DNA of 64,000 nucleotides from Streptomyces angustmyceticus (GTDB lineage: Bacteria > Actinomycetota > Actinomycetes > Streptomycetales > Streptomycetaceae). The stretch is taken from positions 682,001 through 746,000 of the forward strand of contig NZ_CP082945.1 of NCBI RefSeq assembly GCF_019933235.1, in the 5' to 3' direction. This document shows, piece by piece, positions 7,824 through 16,560 of the stretch. The notes beneath the pieces were generated by a model. It searched no databases and was not told the DNA's origin. It worked only from the letters and a program-made list of their open reading frames with translations. A program made the translations under genes and the position numbers. How positions within the stretch are numbered: position 1 is the first letter of the stretch; every line of letters starts with the position of its first letter.

Positions 7824-8468
7824 ATGCCTAGCTTCACCCTGCCCCGCATGACCCGCATCACCCGCACCCAGAAGATCGCCGTGGCCGTCCTGGCCGCCGC
7901 GGGTGCCACCTCGGGCCTGGCCGCCACCTCGGCTCCGGACACCGCCCAGGCGGCGTCCGCGCACGCCCCGGCCGCGGTCAAGCCCGTCGATGCGAAGGGC
8001 CAGCCGGGCAAGGCCGACGACGCCAAGACCGGCCGCGCCGTGACCGCCTCCGCCGCGGGCCACACCAAGGTCGCCGACGTCGCCAAGCAGCGCAGCGCCG
8101 AGCAGGCCACCAGCCGCTCCACCGAGCGCACCGGCGTCAAGGGCTACGCGAACAACCTCGACGGCTGGATCCGTCAGTCGCTCGACATCATGAAGGCCAA
8201 GGGCATCCCCGGCTCCTACGAGGGCCTGCACCGCAACATCATGCGGGAGTCCGCCGGTAACCCCAACGCCGTCAACAACTGGGACGTCAACGCCGTCAAC
8301 GGTGTGCCGTCCAAGGGCCTGCTGCAGGTGATCCAGCCCACCTTCGACACCTACCACGTGTCCGGCACGCCCAAGAAGCTCACCGACCCGGTCGCCAACA
8401 TCACCGCGGCCGCCAACTACGCGGCCGACCGCTACGGCTCGATCGACAAGGTCAACTCGGCCTACTGA
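7824..8468 (+). CDS. Secreted SLT-type lytic transglycosylase, copy 2
   Basis: A 214-residue paralogue of the protein at 6015. The signal peptide is about 1-43, a shorter linker covers 44-107, and the SLT domain runs 108-214. The catalytic Glu is 142 in IMRESAGNP, with the same GLLQVIQPTF and GSIDKVNSAY end. An upstream in-frame ATG at 7644 would add 60 residues lacking any signal character. ATG 7824 is preferred because GAAGAGG sits 10 bases before it, exactly as in copy 1. Role: glycan-strand cleavage during growth or germination (inferred from family). Confidence 0.9.
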   Translation: MPSFTLPRMTRITRTQKIAVAVLAAAGATSGLAATSAPDTAQAASAHAPAAVKPVDAKGQPGKADDAKTGRAVTASAAGHTKVADVAKQRSAEQATSRSTERTGVKGYANNLDGWIRQSLDIMKAKGIPGSYEGLHRNIMRESAGNPNAVNNWDVNAVNGVPSKGLLQVIQPTFDTYHVSGTPKKLTDPVANITAAANYAADRYGSIDKVNSAY

Positions 8469-8853
8469 GCCGACGGAGCCGATGAGCCGTCGCCGGCCCT
8501 CCCGGCCGGCCCAGGCCGACGAGGCCACGGGTAAGACGACCGCACAAGCGAGCCGACAGGCTCTGCATATGGCAGCTTGCGAAGCGGCGGAATGGCGCGT
8601 TCGCCGCTGCGCGGTGGAGCGGGTCCCGGCAGTGCCGGGGCCCGCTTCGCTCTGTCGTGCGACGCACGGGCGGCCCGAGGGGGAGCGGGCGGCCGGGTGC
8701 GGCCGCCAGACGGGTGAGATGCGGGGCCGGTCGGCGGACTGACGGCCTGTTGGGTCATAGCGTCAGGCAGTTCTGCGTATAAGTCTCTTATCGGCAGGAT
8801 TCTGCTCAAAAGCTGCCGAACCTGACTCAACCGAAGGCCTTCGGAGGCATGCG
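8469..8853. other. Gene-free stretch between transglycosylase 2 and GH25
   Basis: 385 bp with no supported gene. It contains the terminator at 8618-8646 and, at its right end, the AT-richer promoter area of the lysozyme gene (around 8755-8830). I see no further structure. Confidence 0.5.
8618..8646. terminator. Stem-loop, probable terminator of transglycosylase 2
   Basis: A 13-bp stem with one mismatch (8618-8630 with 8634-8646, arm AGCGGGTCCCGGC) and an AGT loop, 150 bp after the stop codon. Confidence 0.55.
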
Positions 8854-9714
8854 ATGCCCTTGCGCAGATCCGGTCCGGCCCGCCGTACAGTCCCTCTTGC
8901 GGCCGGAACTCTCGTCTCTCTTCTCTCCGTGCTCGCTCTGCCCCTCGCGCTGCCCGGCTCCGCCACGGCGTCGGATGCCAAGAGACCGGCACACCCCGAG
9001 CAGGACTGGATGGGCTCCACCATCGCGGCCCACGAGGGCAGCAGCATCCGGGCGGGAGGCCTCGCGCCGCAGTCGTCGTCCAGAAGGGCCGTGTCCGGCG
9101 TCGACGTCTCCAGCCACAACCGCAAGGTCAGCTGGCCGGCGCTGCGCAGGTCCGGGGTGCGTTTCGCATATGTCAAGGCCACCGAGGGGACCAGCTACCG
9201 CAACCCCTACTTCGCGCAGCAGTACAGGGGCTCGTACTCCTCCGGCATGATCCACGGTGCGTACCACTTCGCGCTGCCCGACCACTCCAGCGGCCGTTCC
9301 CAGGCGGAGTACTTCTCCGAGCACGGCGGCGACTGGTCCAGGGACGGCAGGACGCTGCCCGGCGCGCTCGACATGGAGTACAACCCCTACGGCGCGACCT
9401 GCTACGGCAAGAGCCACAAGGCCATGGTCCGCTGGATCCGCGACTTCGTGCGGACCTACCGGGAGGAGACCGGCCGCTACCCGGTCATCTACACGTCCAC
9501 CAACTGGTGGAAGCAGTGCACCGGCAACTCCGGCAAGTTCGGCCGGACGAATCCGCTGTGGATCCCCCGCTACGGCTCCTCCGTGGGCTCGCTGCCGCGC
9601 GGCTGGGAGTACCACAGCATCTGGCAGCACACCTCCTCGGGCCACTCGGTCGGCGACCGCAACCGCTTCAACGGCACGCTCACCCGCCTCAAGGTCCTCG
9701 CGAACGGCGGCTGA
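8854..9714 (+). CDS. Secreted GH25 lysozyme (muramidase)
   Basis: A 286-residue exported muramidase. The signal peptide covers ~40 residues (long hydrophobic core LAAGTLVSLLSVLALPLAL). The GH25 domain spans about 80-280. The first-strand acid is D84 in SGVDVSSHN and the catalytic DxE pair D173/E175 is in GALDMEYNPYG. IYTSTNWWKQCTG and the C-terminal WEYHSIWQH are also typical. It cleaves the MurNAc-GlcNAc bond. Its place next to two transglycosylases marks a wall-turnover neighbourhood. A perfect terminator follows. Confidence 0.93.
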   Translation: MPLRRSGPARRTVPLAAGTLVSLLSVLALPLALPGSATASDAKRPAHPEQDWMGSTIAAHEGSSIRAGGLAPQSSSRRAVSGVDVSSHNRKVSWPALRRSGVRFAYVKATEGTSYRNPYFAQQYRGSYSSGMIHGAYHFALPDHSSGRSQAEYFSEHGGDWSRDGRTLPGALDMEYNPYGATCYGKSHKAMVRWIRDFVRTYREETGRYPVIYTSTNWWKQCTGNSGKFGRTNPLWIPRYGSSVGSLPRGWEYHSIWQHTSSGHSVGDRNRFNGTLTRLKVLANGG

Positions 9715-9733
9715 CCCCCCGTCCCCCTGCTCC

Positions 9734-9774
9734 CGGCCGGTCCCCGGCGCCCCTCCGGCGCCGGGGACCGGCCG
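9734..9774. terminator. Terminator after GH25 gene
   Basis: A perfect 18-bp stem (9734-9751 with 9757-9774, arm CGGCCGGTCCCCGGCGCC), loop CCTCC. Confidence 0.85.
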
Positions 9775-9933
9775 TTGTGCCGCCCGCGCCCGCGGACCGA
9801 CCGGGCATCGTTTTTCGACAACTGCGTTCGAACAAAGGGGAATTCCCCGGCCGGGTACAACCATCCACCGCCGACCACTGTCCAACACTGCGAAAGGACC
9901 ACGCGACGCACTCCACCGACGGGGGTAAATTCG

Positions 9934-10380
9934 ATGAAGCGTTCACGTGCCATCGCAGGATCCGCAGTACTGGCCGTGGCGAGTATCGCCACGATGACAG
10001 CGGCCACCACCGCGACCGCGGCCACCAAGGCCGCGTACAACGGCGCCTGCGGAAGCGGCTACAGCGTAGTGAATTCCGTACCGGTCACCGGAAAGGGGAC
10101 CGTGTACCTGACGTACAGCGCGAGGACCGGAAAGAACTGTGTCGTGACGGTGCGGAACAGCCCGGGTAAGCCGGTCTACATGTACACGTATCTCACGGCT
10201 TCCAACGGCAGTTCCGACTGGGTTTACGACAGCGGGCAGTACACCTCGTACGCCGGTCCCGTCTATCTGCCCGCGAAGGGCGTCTGCGTGGACTGGGGCG
10301 GCTCGATCGAGTCGGTCAGCGTCAGCGTCTCCGGCTCCAACTGCGGCCGGATGGCGGCCGGAGTCGTCCGGCACCACTGA
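9934..10380 (+). CDS. Spore-associated protein A-like secreted protein
   Basis: A 148-residue exported protein. The signal peptide (hydrophobic AIAGSAVLAVASIATMTAAT) is cleaved near TATAA. The mature domain has YNGACGSGYSVV, GTVYLTYSARTGKNCVVTVRN, YAGPVYLPAKGVCVDWGG and a last Cys in GSNCG. This four-cysteine pattern is the one I associate with SapA-type spore-coat/spore-associated proteins of Streptomyces. The function in that family is not established beyond association with spores or secretion. ATG 9934 was chosen because it begins the signal peptide. Confidence 0.8.
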   Translation: MKRSRAIAGSAVLAVASIATMTAATTATAATKAAYNGACGSGYSVVNSVPVTGKGTVYLTYSARTGKNCVVTVRNSPGKPVYMYTYLTASNGSSDWVYDSGQYTSYAGPVYLPAKGVCVDWGGSIESVSVSVSGSNCGRMAAGVVRHH

Positions 10381-10389
10381 GCGGCCATG

Positions 10390-10430
10390 ACGGCGGGTTT
10401 CCGGGCGGCCTCCGCCCGGAGGCCCGCCGT
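10390..10430. terminator. Terminator after SapA-like gene
   Basis: An 18-bp stem with two mismatches (10390-10407 with 10413-10430, arm ACGGCGGGTTTCCGGGCG), 9 bp after the stop. It may also serve the convergent gene ending at 10498. Confidence 0.75.
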
Positions 10431-10497
10431 TCGCGCTGTCGCGGGGGACGACCCGGACCGGTACCGGCCGCCGAACCCGCTGTACCCGCAAGGCGGT

Positions 10498-12030
10498 TCA
10501 GGCGGGCCGGGGGTGCTGCGCGGCCGCGGCGGCGGCCGCGATGTTGCGGGCCATTCCGCCGAACACCGCGGCGTGGAACGGCGAAACGGCCCACCAGTAC
10601 GCGTGGCCGGTCAGCCCGTGCGGGTGGAACAGGGCCCGCTGGCCGTAGAGCGTGCGGCCCCGGGCGTCGCGGCCGACCGTCAGCTCCAGCCAGGCCAGGC
10701 CGGGGAGCCGCATCTCGGCGCGCAGCCGCAGCAGCCGGCCCGGCACGACCTCCTCGACGCGCCAGAAGTCGAGCGAGTCACCGACCCGGAGCCGGCCCGC
10801 GTCGCGCCGGCCGCGGCGCAGCCCCACACCGCCCATCAGCCGGTCCAGCCAGCCGCGCACCGACCAGGCGAACGGGAACGAGTACCAGCCGTTGTCGCCG
10901 CCGATGCCTTCGACCACCCGCCACAGCACCTCGGGCGGCGCGTCCACGGTCCGCTCCCGCCGGTCAGTGTAGAGGCTGCCGCCGGCCCAGTCGGGGTCGG
11001 TGGGCAGCGGATCGCTCGGGGCGCCGAGCACCGCGGCGTTGGACCAGCGGGTGCTGACCTCGGCGTCGCGGACCCGGCGCAGCGCCAGTTCCAGTGCGTC
11101 GTCGAAGGCGATGGGGTGCCCCGGGGGCTCGGGGTCGGGGACGTAGCGGGTGAGGTCGTGCTCGTGGCAGACGACCTCGTAGCGCAGCGATTCGGCCAGC
11201 GGGCGGGCCAGGCCCGGGGGGACGGGGGTGACCAGTCCGATCCAGAGGCTGGACAGCCGCGGGGTGAGCATCGGGACGGGCAGGATCAGCCGTTCGGGCA
11301 GTGCGGCGACCCGGGCGTAGCGCTGCATCATGTCGCGGTAGGTGAGGATGTCGGGTCCGCCGATGTCGAAGGCGCGGCTGACGTCCTCGGGGAGGCGGGC
11401 GCAGCCCACGAGGTAGCGCAGCACGTCGCGGACGGCGATCGGCTGGATCCGGGTGCGCACCCAGCTGGGGGTGACCATGACGGGCAGCCGCTCGGTGAGG
11501 TAGCGCAGCATCTCGAACGAGGCCGAGCCGGAGCCAATGATGACGGCGGCGCGCAGCACGGCGGTGGGGACGCCGGACGCCAGCAGGATGTCGCCCACTT
11601 CGGCGCGGGAGCGCAGGTGGGGCGACAGGTCCCGCTCGGGGACGCCCCGGGGGCCGAGCCCGCCGAGGTAGACGATGCGGCGGACGCCGGCGGCGCGGGC
11701 GCGGCGGGCGAAGATCTCCGCGGCGGTGCGGTCGGTGTCCTCGAACCTGCGGCCGCTGCCCAGGGCGTGCACCAGGTAGTAGGCGACCTCGACGCCGTCC
11801 ATGGCCTGGCGGACCGACGCCTCGTCGGTGACATCGCCGCGCACGATCTCGGTCTGCGGGGCCCAGGGGTGATCGCGCAACTTCTCCGGTGTCCTGGCCA
11901 GCGCCCGTACGGCGTACCCGGCCGCGAGCAGCTCGGGGACCAGACGGCCGCCGATGTAGCCGGTGGCGCCGGTGACCAGGGCGCGCGGGCGCTCCGCGGA
12001 CGGCGCTGGAGCCTCGCCGTTGTCGGCCAT
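10498..12030 (-). CDS. SDR-family oxidoreductase fused to an SRPBCC/DUF2867 domain
   Basis: A 510-residue two-part protein. The N-terminal Rossmann domain (about 15-320) has the nucleotide-binding loop VTGATGYIGGRL and the atypical-SDR signature YYLVHALGSG with RIVYLGGLGP. The C-terminal part (about 340-500) is DUF2867-like with VDAPPEVLWRVVEGIGGDNGW and LYGQRALFHPHGL. Family members are annotated as NAD(P)-binding proteins of unknown substrate. ATG 12030 follows GGAGGAGGCC; an in-frame upstream ATG at 12087 lacks such a site. Confidence 0.88.
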   Translation of the reverse strand: MADNGEAPAPSAERPRALVTGATGYIGGRLVPELLAAGYAVRALARTPEKLRDHPWAPQTEIVRGDVTDEASVRQAMDGVEVAYYLVHALGSGRRFEDTDRTAAEIFARRARAAGVRRIVYLGGLGPRGVPERDLSPHLRSRAEVGDILLASGVPTAVLRAAVIIGSGSASFEMLRYLTERLPVMVTPSWVRTRIQPIAVRDVLRYLVGCARLPEDVSRAFDIGGPDILTYRDMMQRYARVAALPERLILPVPMLTPRLSSLWIGLVTPVPPGLARPLAESLRYEVVCHEHDLTRYVPDPEPPGHPIAFDDALELALRRVRDAEVSTRWSNAAVLGAPSDPLPTDPDWAGGSLYTDRRERTVDAPPEVLWRVVEGIGGDNGWYSFPFAWSVRGWLDRLMGGVGLRRGRRDAGRLRVGDSLDFWRVEEVVPGRLLRLRAEMRLPGLAWLELTVGRDARGRTLYGQRALFHPHGLTGHAYWWAVSPFHAAVFGGMARNIAAAAAAAQHPRPA

Positions 12031-12213
12031 GGGCACGGCCTCCTCCGGCTGATGGCAGCACGACGACCTGCCCGCCCAGTGTGGCACCGGCGCCGGCGCG
12101 GGGCATCACGGCGCGGGCCGTGTCGGATCCGGCCGGGCGAAGGGCGCGGGACGTCCCCGGCGGTGGCACGGTCCCGACGGCCTGCGGTGTCCGGTGGCGG
12201 CGGCTGTCCCCGG

Positions 12214-12513
12214 CTAGGCCCCGGGTCCGCGCGGGCGCGAGCCGGCGTCGCGGCAGGTGTCGCGGCGCAGTTCCTGCCGTCGCTCGCGCCCGGTGCCGCG
12301 CCCGGTGTGCCGGCCATGGCCCTGCGGGCGGCCGTGTGCCGCCTCGTGGTCCGGGTCGCGGCCCGGCTCCAGGCCCAGCATGTCCATCAACAACGACAGA
12401 TCGTCCGCGTCCCGCGCACGGCCGGCCAGCGCCTTCCTGGCGAGCCGTCGTTCCTCGTCATCCGGCACGGCGTGCGGCGCGGCGTCATCGGCATTGCGGT
12501 GTTCATCGCTCAC
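12214..12513 (-). CDS. Small charged protein, unknown
   Basis: A 99-residue ORF from GTG 12513. The N-terminal half is acidic/amphipathic with DDEERRLARKALAGRARDAD and LSLLMDMLGLEPG. The C-terminal tail is Arg/His/Gly-rich and low complexity. I recall the leucine-rich LLxxLGL piece in conserved streptomycete hypotheticals, but no function. The ribosome-binding site is weak, so the start is uncertain. The remaining gap to 12970 contains nothing I can support. Confidence 0.4.
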   Translation of the reverse strand: MSDEHRNADDAAPHAVPDDEERRLARKALAGRARDADDLSLLMDMLGLEPGRDPDHEAAHGRPQGHGRHTGRGTGRERRQELRRDTCRDAGSRPRGPGA

Positions 12514-12970
12514 CGCTGCATTCTCGGCCGGGCCGCACGACCGTGCCCGTCGAACGCCGCACCGGCCGCCCGCGGCCGACCGCCGGGACCGCGCTGCTCC
12601 CTCCAGGTGAACCGGGCCCGGAGAAACCGGCCCTGGCGAGGGGAGCCCGGAGTTCCCGCCGTGCCCCTTCCGCGCCCGCCGCCGACGGCCCCTGCCGCCC
12701 GACCGGCGCCCGGAGCCGCTCCGGGCGCCGCGGTACGGGACGACGGCACCCCTATAGCGCGGACGGCGTCGAAGGGCCCGGAATCCGGTGGCCGGAAGCG
12801 TCCGGGACGGGCCGCACCACCGCCGGAGTACGCCACGAGCGGATTCGCCGTGCCGATAGCCCTGCCGGGTGGCGCGCGCCCGCCCCGTCGGGGCCCTGGC
12901 GCGCGGATGCAGATCACCTGGCTGGGGGAGATGCTGGAGTCGTGGGGGACCGTGGTGAGGAGGACCACTC
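12514..12970. other. Gene-free GC-rich stretch
   Basis: 457 bp with only low-complexity reading frames. It contains a GC hairpin around 12700-12740 (GGCGCCCGGAGCCGCTCCGGGCGCC), possibly a terminator for one of the flanking genes, and the AGGAGG of the gene at 12971. Confidence 0.45.
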
Positions 12971-13162
12971 ATGTCCATGATGGACAAGATCAAGAGCATG
13001 CTGAAGGGCCACGAGAGCCAGACGGACAAGGGCATCGACAAGTCCGGCGACATGGTCGACGACAAGACCCAGGGCAAGTACAAGGGGCAGGTCGACACGG
13101 CCCAGGACAAGATGCGGGACCAGTTCGGCGGGCAGGGCCAGGACCGGCCGCCGCAGCCCTGA
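12971..13162 (+). CDS. Small MT0933-type (CsbD-like) stress/antitoxin-family protein
   Basis: A 63-residue highly charged protein with MMDKIKSMLKG, then KGIDKSGDMVDDKTQGKY and QVDTAQDKMRDQFGG. This is the pattern of the small actinobacterial MT0933 'antitoxin' family and of CsbD-like proteins. ATG 12971 is preceded by AGGAGG. No toxin partner sits beside it, so the antitoxin label is nominal. Such proteins are usually stress- or stationary-phase-induced. It is convergent with the cold-shock gene. Confidence 0.75.
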   Translation: MSMMDKIKSMLKGHESQTDKGIDKSGDMVDDKTQGKYKGQVDTAQDKMRDQFGGQGQDRPPQP

Positions 13163-13266
13163 ACCGACGGCTCCCGGCCCGGATTCGTCGGCACCGGGAG
13201 AGCCCGCGGCCCTCGTGCCGCCGCCCGCGGCCGACCGGGTGAGGTGAGCGGCGCCGCCGTGCACAA

Positions 13267-13296
13267 GGCGCCCGCCCCCGGCCGGGAACGGGCGCC
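13267..13296. terminator. Bidirectional hairpin between CsbD-like and csp genes
   Basis: GGCGCCCG (13267-13274) pairs with CGGGCGCC (13289-13296), located between two convergent genes. Confidence 0.5.
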
Positions 13297-13315
13297 CAGG
13301 GCGGGTCCGCCGGAC

Positions 13316-13519
13316 CTACGCCAGACGGATCTTCTCCGCCTGGGGGCCCTTGTGCCCCTGGGTGACCTCGAAGGTCACCTTCTGGCCCTCCTGCAGCTCG
13401 CGGAAGCCCGTGGCATCGATGTTGGAGTAGTGGGCGAAGACGTCGGCACCGCCGCCGTCCTGCGCGATAAAGCCGAAGCCCTTCTCCGAGTTGAACCATT
13501 TCACCGTGCCGGACGCCAT
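13316..13519 (-). CDS. Cold-shock domain protein (CspA family)
   Basis: A 67-residue single cold-shock domain with [15 protein letters not shown] (RNP1), DVFAHYSNI (RNP2-like) and [17 protein letters not shown]. It binds single-stranded RNA/DNA and acts as an RNA chaperone. ATG 13519 follows GAAGGAGAC. The length is typical of streptomycete Csp proteins. Confidence 0.95.
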   Translation of the reverse strand: MASGTVKWFNSEKGFGFIAQDGGGADVFAHYSNIDATGFRELQEGQKVTFEVTQGHKGPQAEKIRLA

Positions 13520-13811
13520 ATCCGTCTCCTTCGTTCAAGGGGCTCGAATCGGGTTCCGCGTGCTGCGGACCCCGGAGGTGATCGCCCTGGTCCGGAGACG
13601 CGCTACACAGCAAGGACGCCCGTGCATGCGACACGGGCGCCCGGCACTTCGGAACCACGACAGCTGATCTGGACGCTACACCGAGCAACGCCCGGCATCC
13701 CGCACAACCGTGACGGACGCGTCGCCCTTCACCGGGCAAGGCCATCGCGCGTCCTCCGTATCCCTGACCGATCGGACGGATGTGCGAGGCACGGCGGCGC
13801 GGGGCACGCGC

Positions 13812-15068
13812 TCAGCCCGTCTCCCCGTCCGCGCGCGTCCGCGCCCTGCGACGCCGCCACCACAGGCCGGTGCCGAGCCCGGCGAGGGCGATGACCCCGG
13901 CGCCTCCGGCGGCGGACAGCAGCCACCAGTTCCGCGCCGGCGCCGCGGCGTCCACCGGCGCCGCGGCCGCTGCCCTGTGCAGCGGCACCCGGTGCCGCGG
14001 CCGGTGGAGGGCGGGCTGCGTCACGCCGCTGCCGTCGCCGCGCACCAGGGCGGGCAGCACCCCGACGGCCGCGGCCCGGGGAGCCGCCTCGAATCCCCAG
14101 TCCAGCAGGGCGCGGGTCTCCTCGTAGACGGCGTTGCGGCTGCCGGACTGCGGGTTCATGACGGTGACCAGCAGCGTGCGCCCCTCGCGCCGGGCGGCGG
14201 CGATCAGGGTGTTGCCGGCGTGGGTGGTGTAGCCGTTCTTGACGCCGATCAGGCCGTCGTACGGCTTGACGCCGTGCGAGCCGACCAGCAGCCGGTTGGT
14301 GTTCACCATGCCGAACGCGTCCGGGCCGCCCTCCTCGGGCAGTTCCGCCTGTTTCGTCGCGGCGAAGTCGGCGAAGTCGGGGTCGGTCAGGCCGGCCCGC
14401 CCGAAGAGCGTCAGGTCGTAGGCGGACGAGAACTGGCCCGGCGTGTCGAAGCCGTCGGCGGACTCCACCGTGGTGTCGCGGGCGCCGAGGCGCCGCGCCG
14501 TGTCCTGCATGTCGTCGATGGTCTTGTTCCAGCCGCCGTTCATGGCGGCCAGGGTGTGCACCGCGTCGCCTCCCGAGCGGAGGAAGACGCCGTGCCACAG
14601 GTCCGCGACGCGGTAGGGGAGGTCCTCCTTGAGGCCGGCGAGCGAGCTGCCCGGCTCGATGCCGTCCAGGTCCCGGAGGGAGACGGTGTGCACCTCGCCC
14701 TGGGAGAACTTCGGCAGCACCGTCACGGCGAAGAGCGCCTTGAGGGTGCTGGCGGGCGGCAGCGGCCGGTGAGCGTCCTTGGCGGCAAGGACCTTGCCGC
14801 TCGCCATGTCCGTCACCATCCACGACAGGGCGGAGACGTCCGGTGGCTCCGGCACGTCCGGCCGCGGCAGGAACTGCACGCCCCGGCCGTCCAGCCGGTC
14901 GGGGATCCGGGCCGGTTGGCCCGCGTGCGCGCCGGCTCGCAGGTCGTCGATGCCATGGGGGCCATCGGCGGCCGCCGGGCCGGGCACGGCCAGCAGGCTC
15001 ACGGCGCAAAAGGTGGCTGCGGTAACGACTCTGACGGGGGCCCAACTCGCGCTCGACATGTGGCCCAC
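13812..15068 (-). CDS. D-alanyl-D-alanine carboxypeptidase (penicillin-binding S11 family)
   Basis: A 418-residue exported protein. The signal peptide is ~1-34 and the catalytic domain about 75-320. A C-terminal transmembrane helix (WWLLSAAGGAGVIALAGLG) is followed by an Arg-rich tail, so it is anchored at the outer membrane face. The nucleophile motif is S107-TLK110. The usual SxN reads SGG (165-167), and the usual KTG reads KNG (277-279 in GVKNGYTTHAG). KNG occurs in actinobacterial relatives; SGG is odd. It would trim D-Ala from peptidoglycan stem peptides if active. A downstream ATG at 15059 is an alternative start. Confidence 0.88.
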   Translation of the reverse strand: MGHMSSASWAPVRVVTAATFCAVSLLAVPGPAAADGPHGIDDLRAGAHAGQPARIPDRLDGRGVQFLPRPDVPEPPDVSALSWMVTDMASGKVLAAKDAHRPLPPASTLKALFAVTVLPKFSQGEVHTVSLRDLDGIEPGSSLAGLKEDLPYRVADLWHGVFLRSGGDAVHTLAAMNGGWNKTIDDMQDTARRLGARDTTVESADGFDTPGQFSSAYDLTLFGRAGLTDPDFADFAATKQAELPEEGGPDAFGMVNTNRLLVGSHGVKPYDGLIGVKNGYTTHAGNTLIAAARREGRTLLVTVMNPQSGSRNAVYEETRALLDWGFEAAPRAAAVGVLPALVRGDGSGVTQPALHRPRHRVPLHRAAAAAPVDAAAPARNWWLLSAAGGAGVIALAGLGTGLWWRRRRARTRADGETG

Positions 15069-15201
15069 GCTAAAAACGACCCCGGCGGCGCGCTGGCTGG
15101 CCTACGCCATCCGATGCGCGGGCGCCCCGACTGCCGTACGTGGCGCGCCGGGGCCGGCGGCGACACGCCCGCCGGCCCCGGCCCTGGCTGCCGGAGGCGG
15201 C

Positions 15202-16083
15202 CTACCAGATCGAGTCGACCCACTCCGGGTGGTCGATGAACGGGTTCCGGTTGTGCTGGTACTTGTCGAAGATGACCTGGTTGCGGTGCTTCTCGAAGGA
15301 GTCCGGCGGGTCCTGCTTGCTCCACTGCTTCAGCACGGAGAGCCGTCCGATGTGCGGCTGGGTGCCGTTGTCGACCTTGTCGTTGGGCTCCAGGTCGGCG
15401 AAGCCGTCGCCACCGTCGTAACGGACCGCCATGTAGAGGATCATGCGGGCGACATCGCCCTTGACCGCGTCACGCGGCTCGAAGGAGTCGTCGTCGGTGC
15501 GGCTGCCCGGCGCCCCCTCCACCTCCTTGCCGCCGTTGTCGAAGTCCTTGTCGCCGCGCTCGCTGTTGACGGACACATTCTCGGGGCGCAGGTGGTGGAG
15601 GTCGGTTCCCGGACCGGTGTCGGTACCGAAGTCGCCGTGGGACTTCGCCCAGACGTGCTCGCGGTTCCAGTCGTCGGGATTTCCGCCGTGGGAGTCCTTG
15701 CTCAGCGACTTGCCGCTGTACAGCAGAATGACGTTCGCGCTGTTGTCGGGGTCCTGGTCGGTGTCCTTGAGGGCGTCCCAGACCTGGTCGTACGTCAGCT
15801 TTCCGGTCTGGGTGGTGCTGATGATCCGGTGCAGCGAATCCTTGAGCGCCTGGCCGGTCTTGCCGAGGGCGTCTTTGTAGTACGTGTCGTCATACGACGT
15901 GACGTCATGTGCGCCGACGGATATGGACGCATGGTGGGCGGCGGACCCGGCGGCGGCAGGGTGTTCCGCGGCCGGAGCGTCCGTCGCACCGGCCGGGAGC
16001 TGCCCGACCACCACCGTCAGGACCGTTCCGGCGGCCAGGGCCAGCGCGGTCAGGGCGCGACGGTTCACGCGGTTGTTGTCCAC
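15202..16083 (-). CDS. Secreted endonuclease I-family nuclease
   Basis: A 293-residue exported nuclease. The signal peptide is VNRRALTALALAAGTVLTVVVG. The endonuclease I (His-Me finger) domain follows with WNREHVWAKSHGDFG and DLHHLRPENVSVNSERGDKDF. The C-terminal part has IGRLSVLKQW and RNPFIDHPEWVDSIW. It degrades extracellular DNA/RNA. GTG 16083 is chosen because GGAAAGGACA lies upstream and the signal peptide starts there; a longer ORF from 16266 has no such features. An inverted repeat lies upstream (16194-16237). Confidence 0.9.
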   Translation of the reverse strand: MDNNRVNRRALTALALAAGTVLTVVVGQLPAGATDAPAAEHPAAAGSAAHHASISVGAHDVTSYDDTYYKDALGKTGQALKDSLHRIISTTQTGKLTYDQVWDALKDTDQDPDNSANVILLYSGKSLSKDSHGGNPDDWNREHVWAKSHGDFGTDTGPGTDLHHLRPENVSVNSERGDKDFDNGGKEVEGAPGSRTDDDSFEPRDAVKGDVARMILYMAVRYDGGDGFADLEPNDKVDNGTQPHIGRLSVLKQWSKQDPPDSFEKHRNQVIFDKYQHNRNPFIDHPEWVDSIW

Positions 16084-16560
16084 GAAGGGTGTCCTTTCCC
16101 CGAATTGTGGCGCCAGGTCGCGAAAATGTGGGGCACGACCTGCACCGGCCGTTGGGAAATACGGCCGCAGGCAGCTTTCCATCGCAGTAATCACCACGGT
16201 GTGAACACCAGGAGAGAATTGTGTGACCACACCGTGGCAATCACCGAATTCCCCAGAAATTGCCACGCACCGCCACCCCGCGCAGCGTCCCGATTACTCG
16301 TCAGAAGTGCTGTATCCCACACGGATTCGGCTGGACGGGTGACGGATTCGGGCCGGGGCCGTCGCCCCGTACGAATGCGACGGTCCGTCAGGGGCGCGAC
16401 ATGCGGCCGGAGTACCTGGGGCGGCCGCCTCCCTTGGGCTCATCGGGTGAACTCTCGCCCCGTCCGCAACCGGAAGGGCACCCTCCGGCTTCCGGAGCAT
16501 TGACACAGTCTTCGCCGAATCTTGGTGAACTCTTTCGGACCGCGAGTTGTGGAGGCCCTC
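16084..16560. other. Gene-free divergent intergenic region
   Basis: 477 bp between the endonuclease and the Pro-rich protein. It contains the inverted repeat at 16194-16237. At 16500-16505 there is a TTGACA-like element about 60 bp before the next start. No gene is supported here. Confidence 0.5.
16194..16237. promoter_or_regulatory. Inverted repeat upstream of endonuclease gene
   Basis: CCACGGTGTG (16194-16203) and CACACCGTGG (16228-16237) form a perfect 10-bp dyad separated by 24 bp, about 110-155 bp upstream of the nuclease start. It could be an operator pair or a looping site. The halves also resemble TGTG-rich regulator half-sites. Confidence 0.5.

Noticed and set aside
12510..12968. 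152-residue minus-strand ORF in the gap before the CsbD-like gene
   Set aside because: Low-complexity Gly/Arg/Pro content and no domain; it reads as a GC-rich shadow.
12971..13162. Toxin-antitoxin module
   Set aside because: The MT0933-type protein is called an antitoxin in databases, but no toxin-like gene is adjacent.
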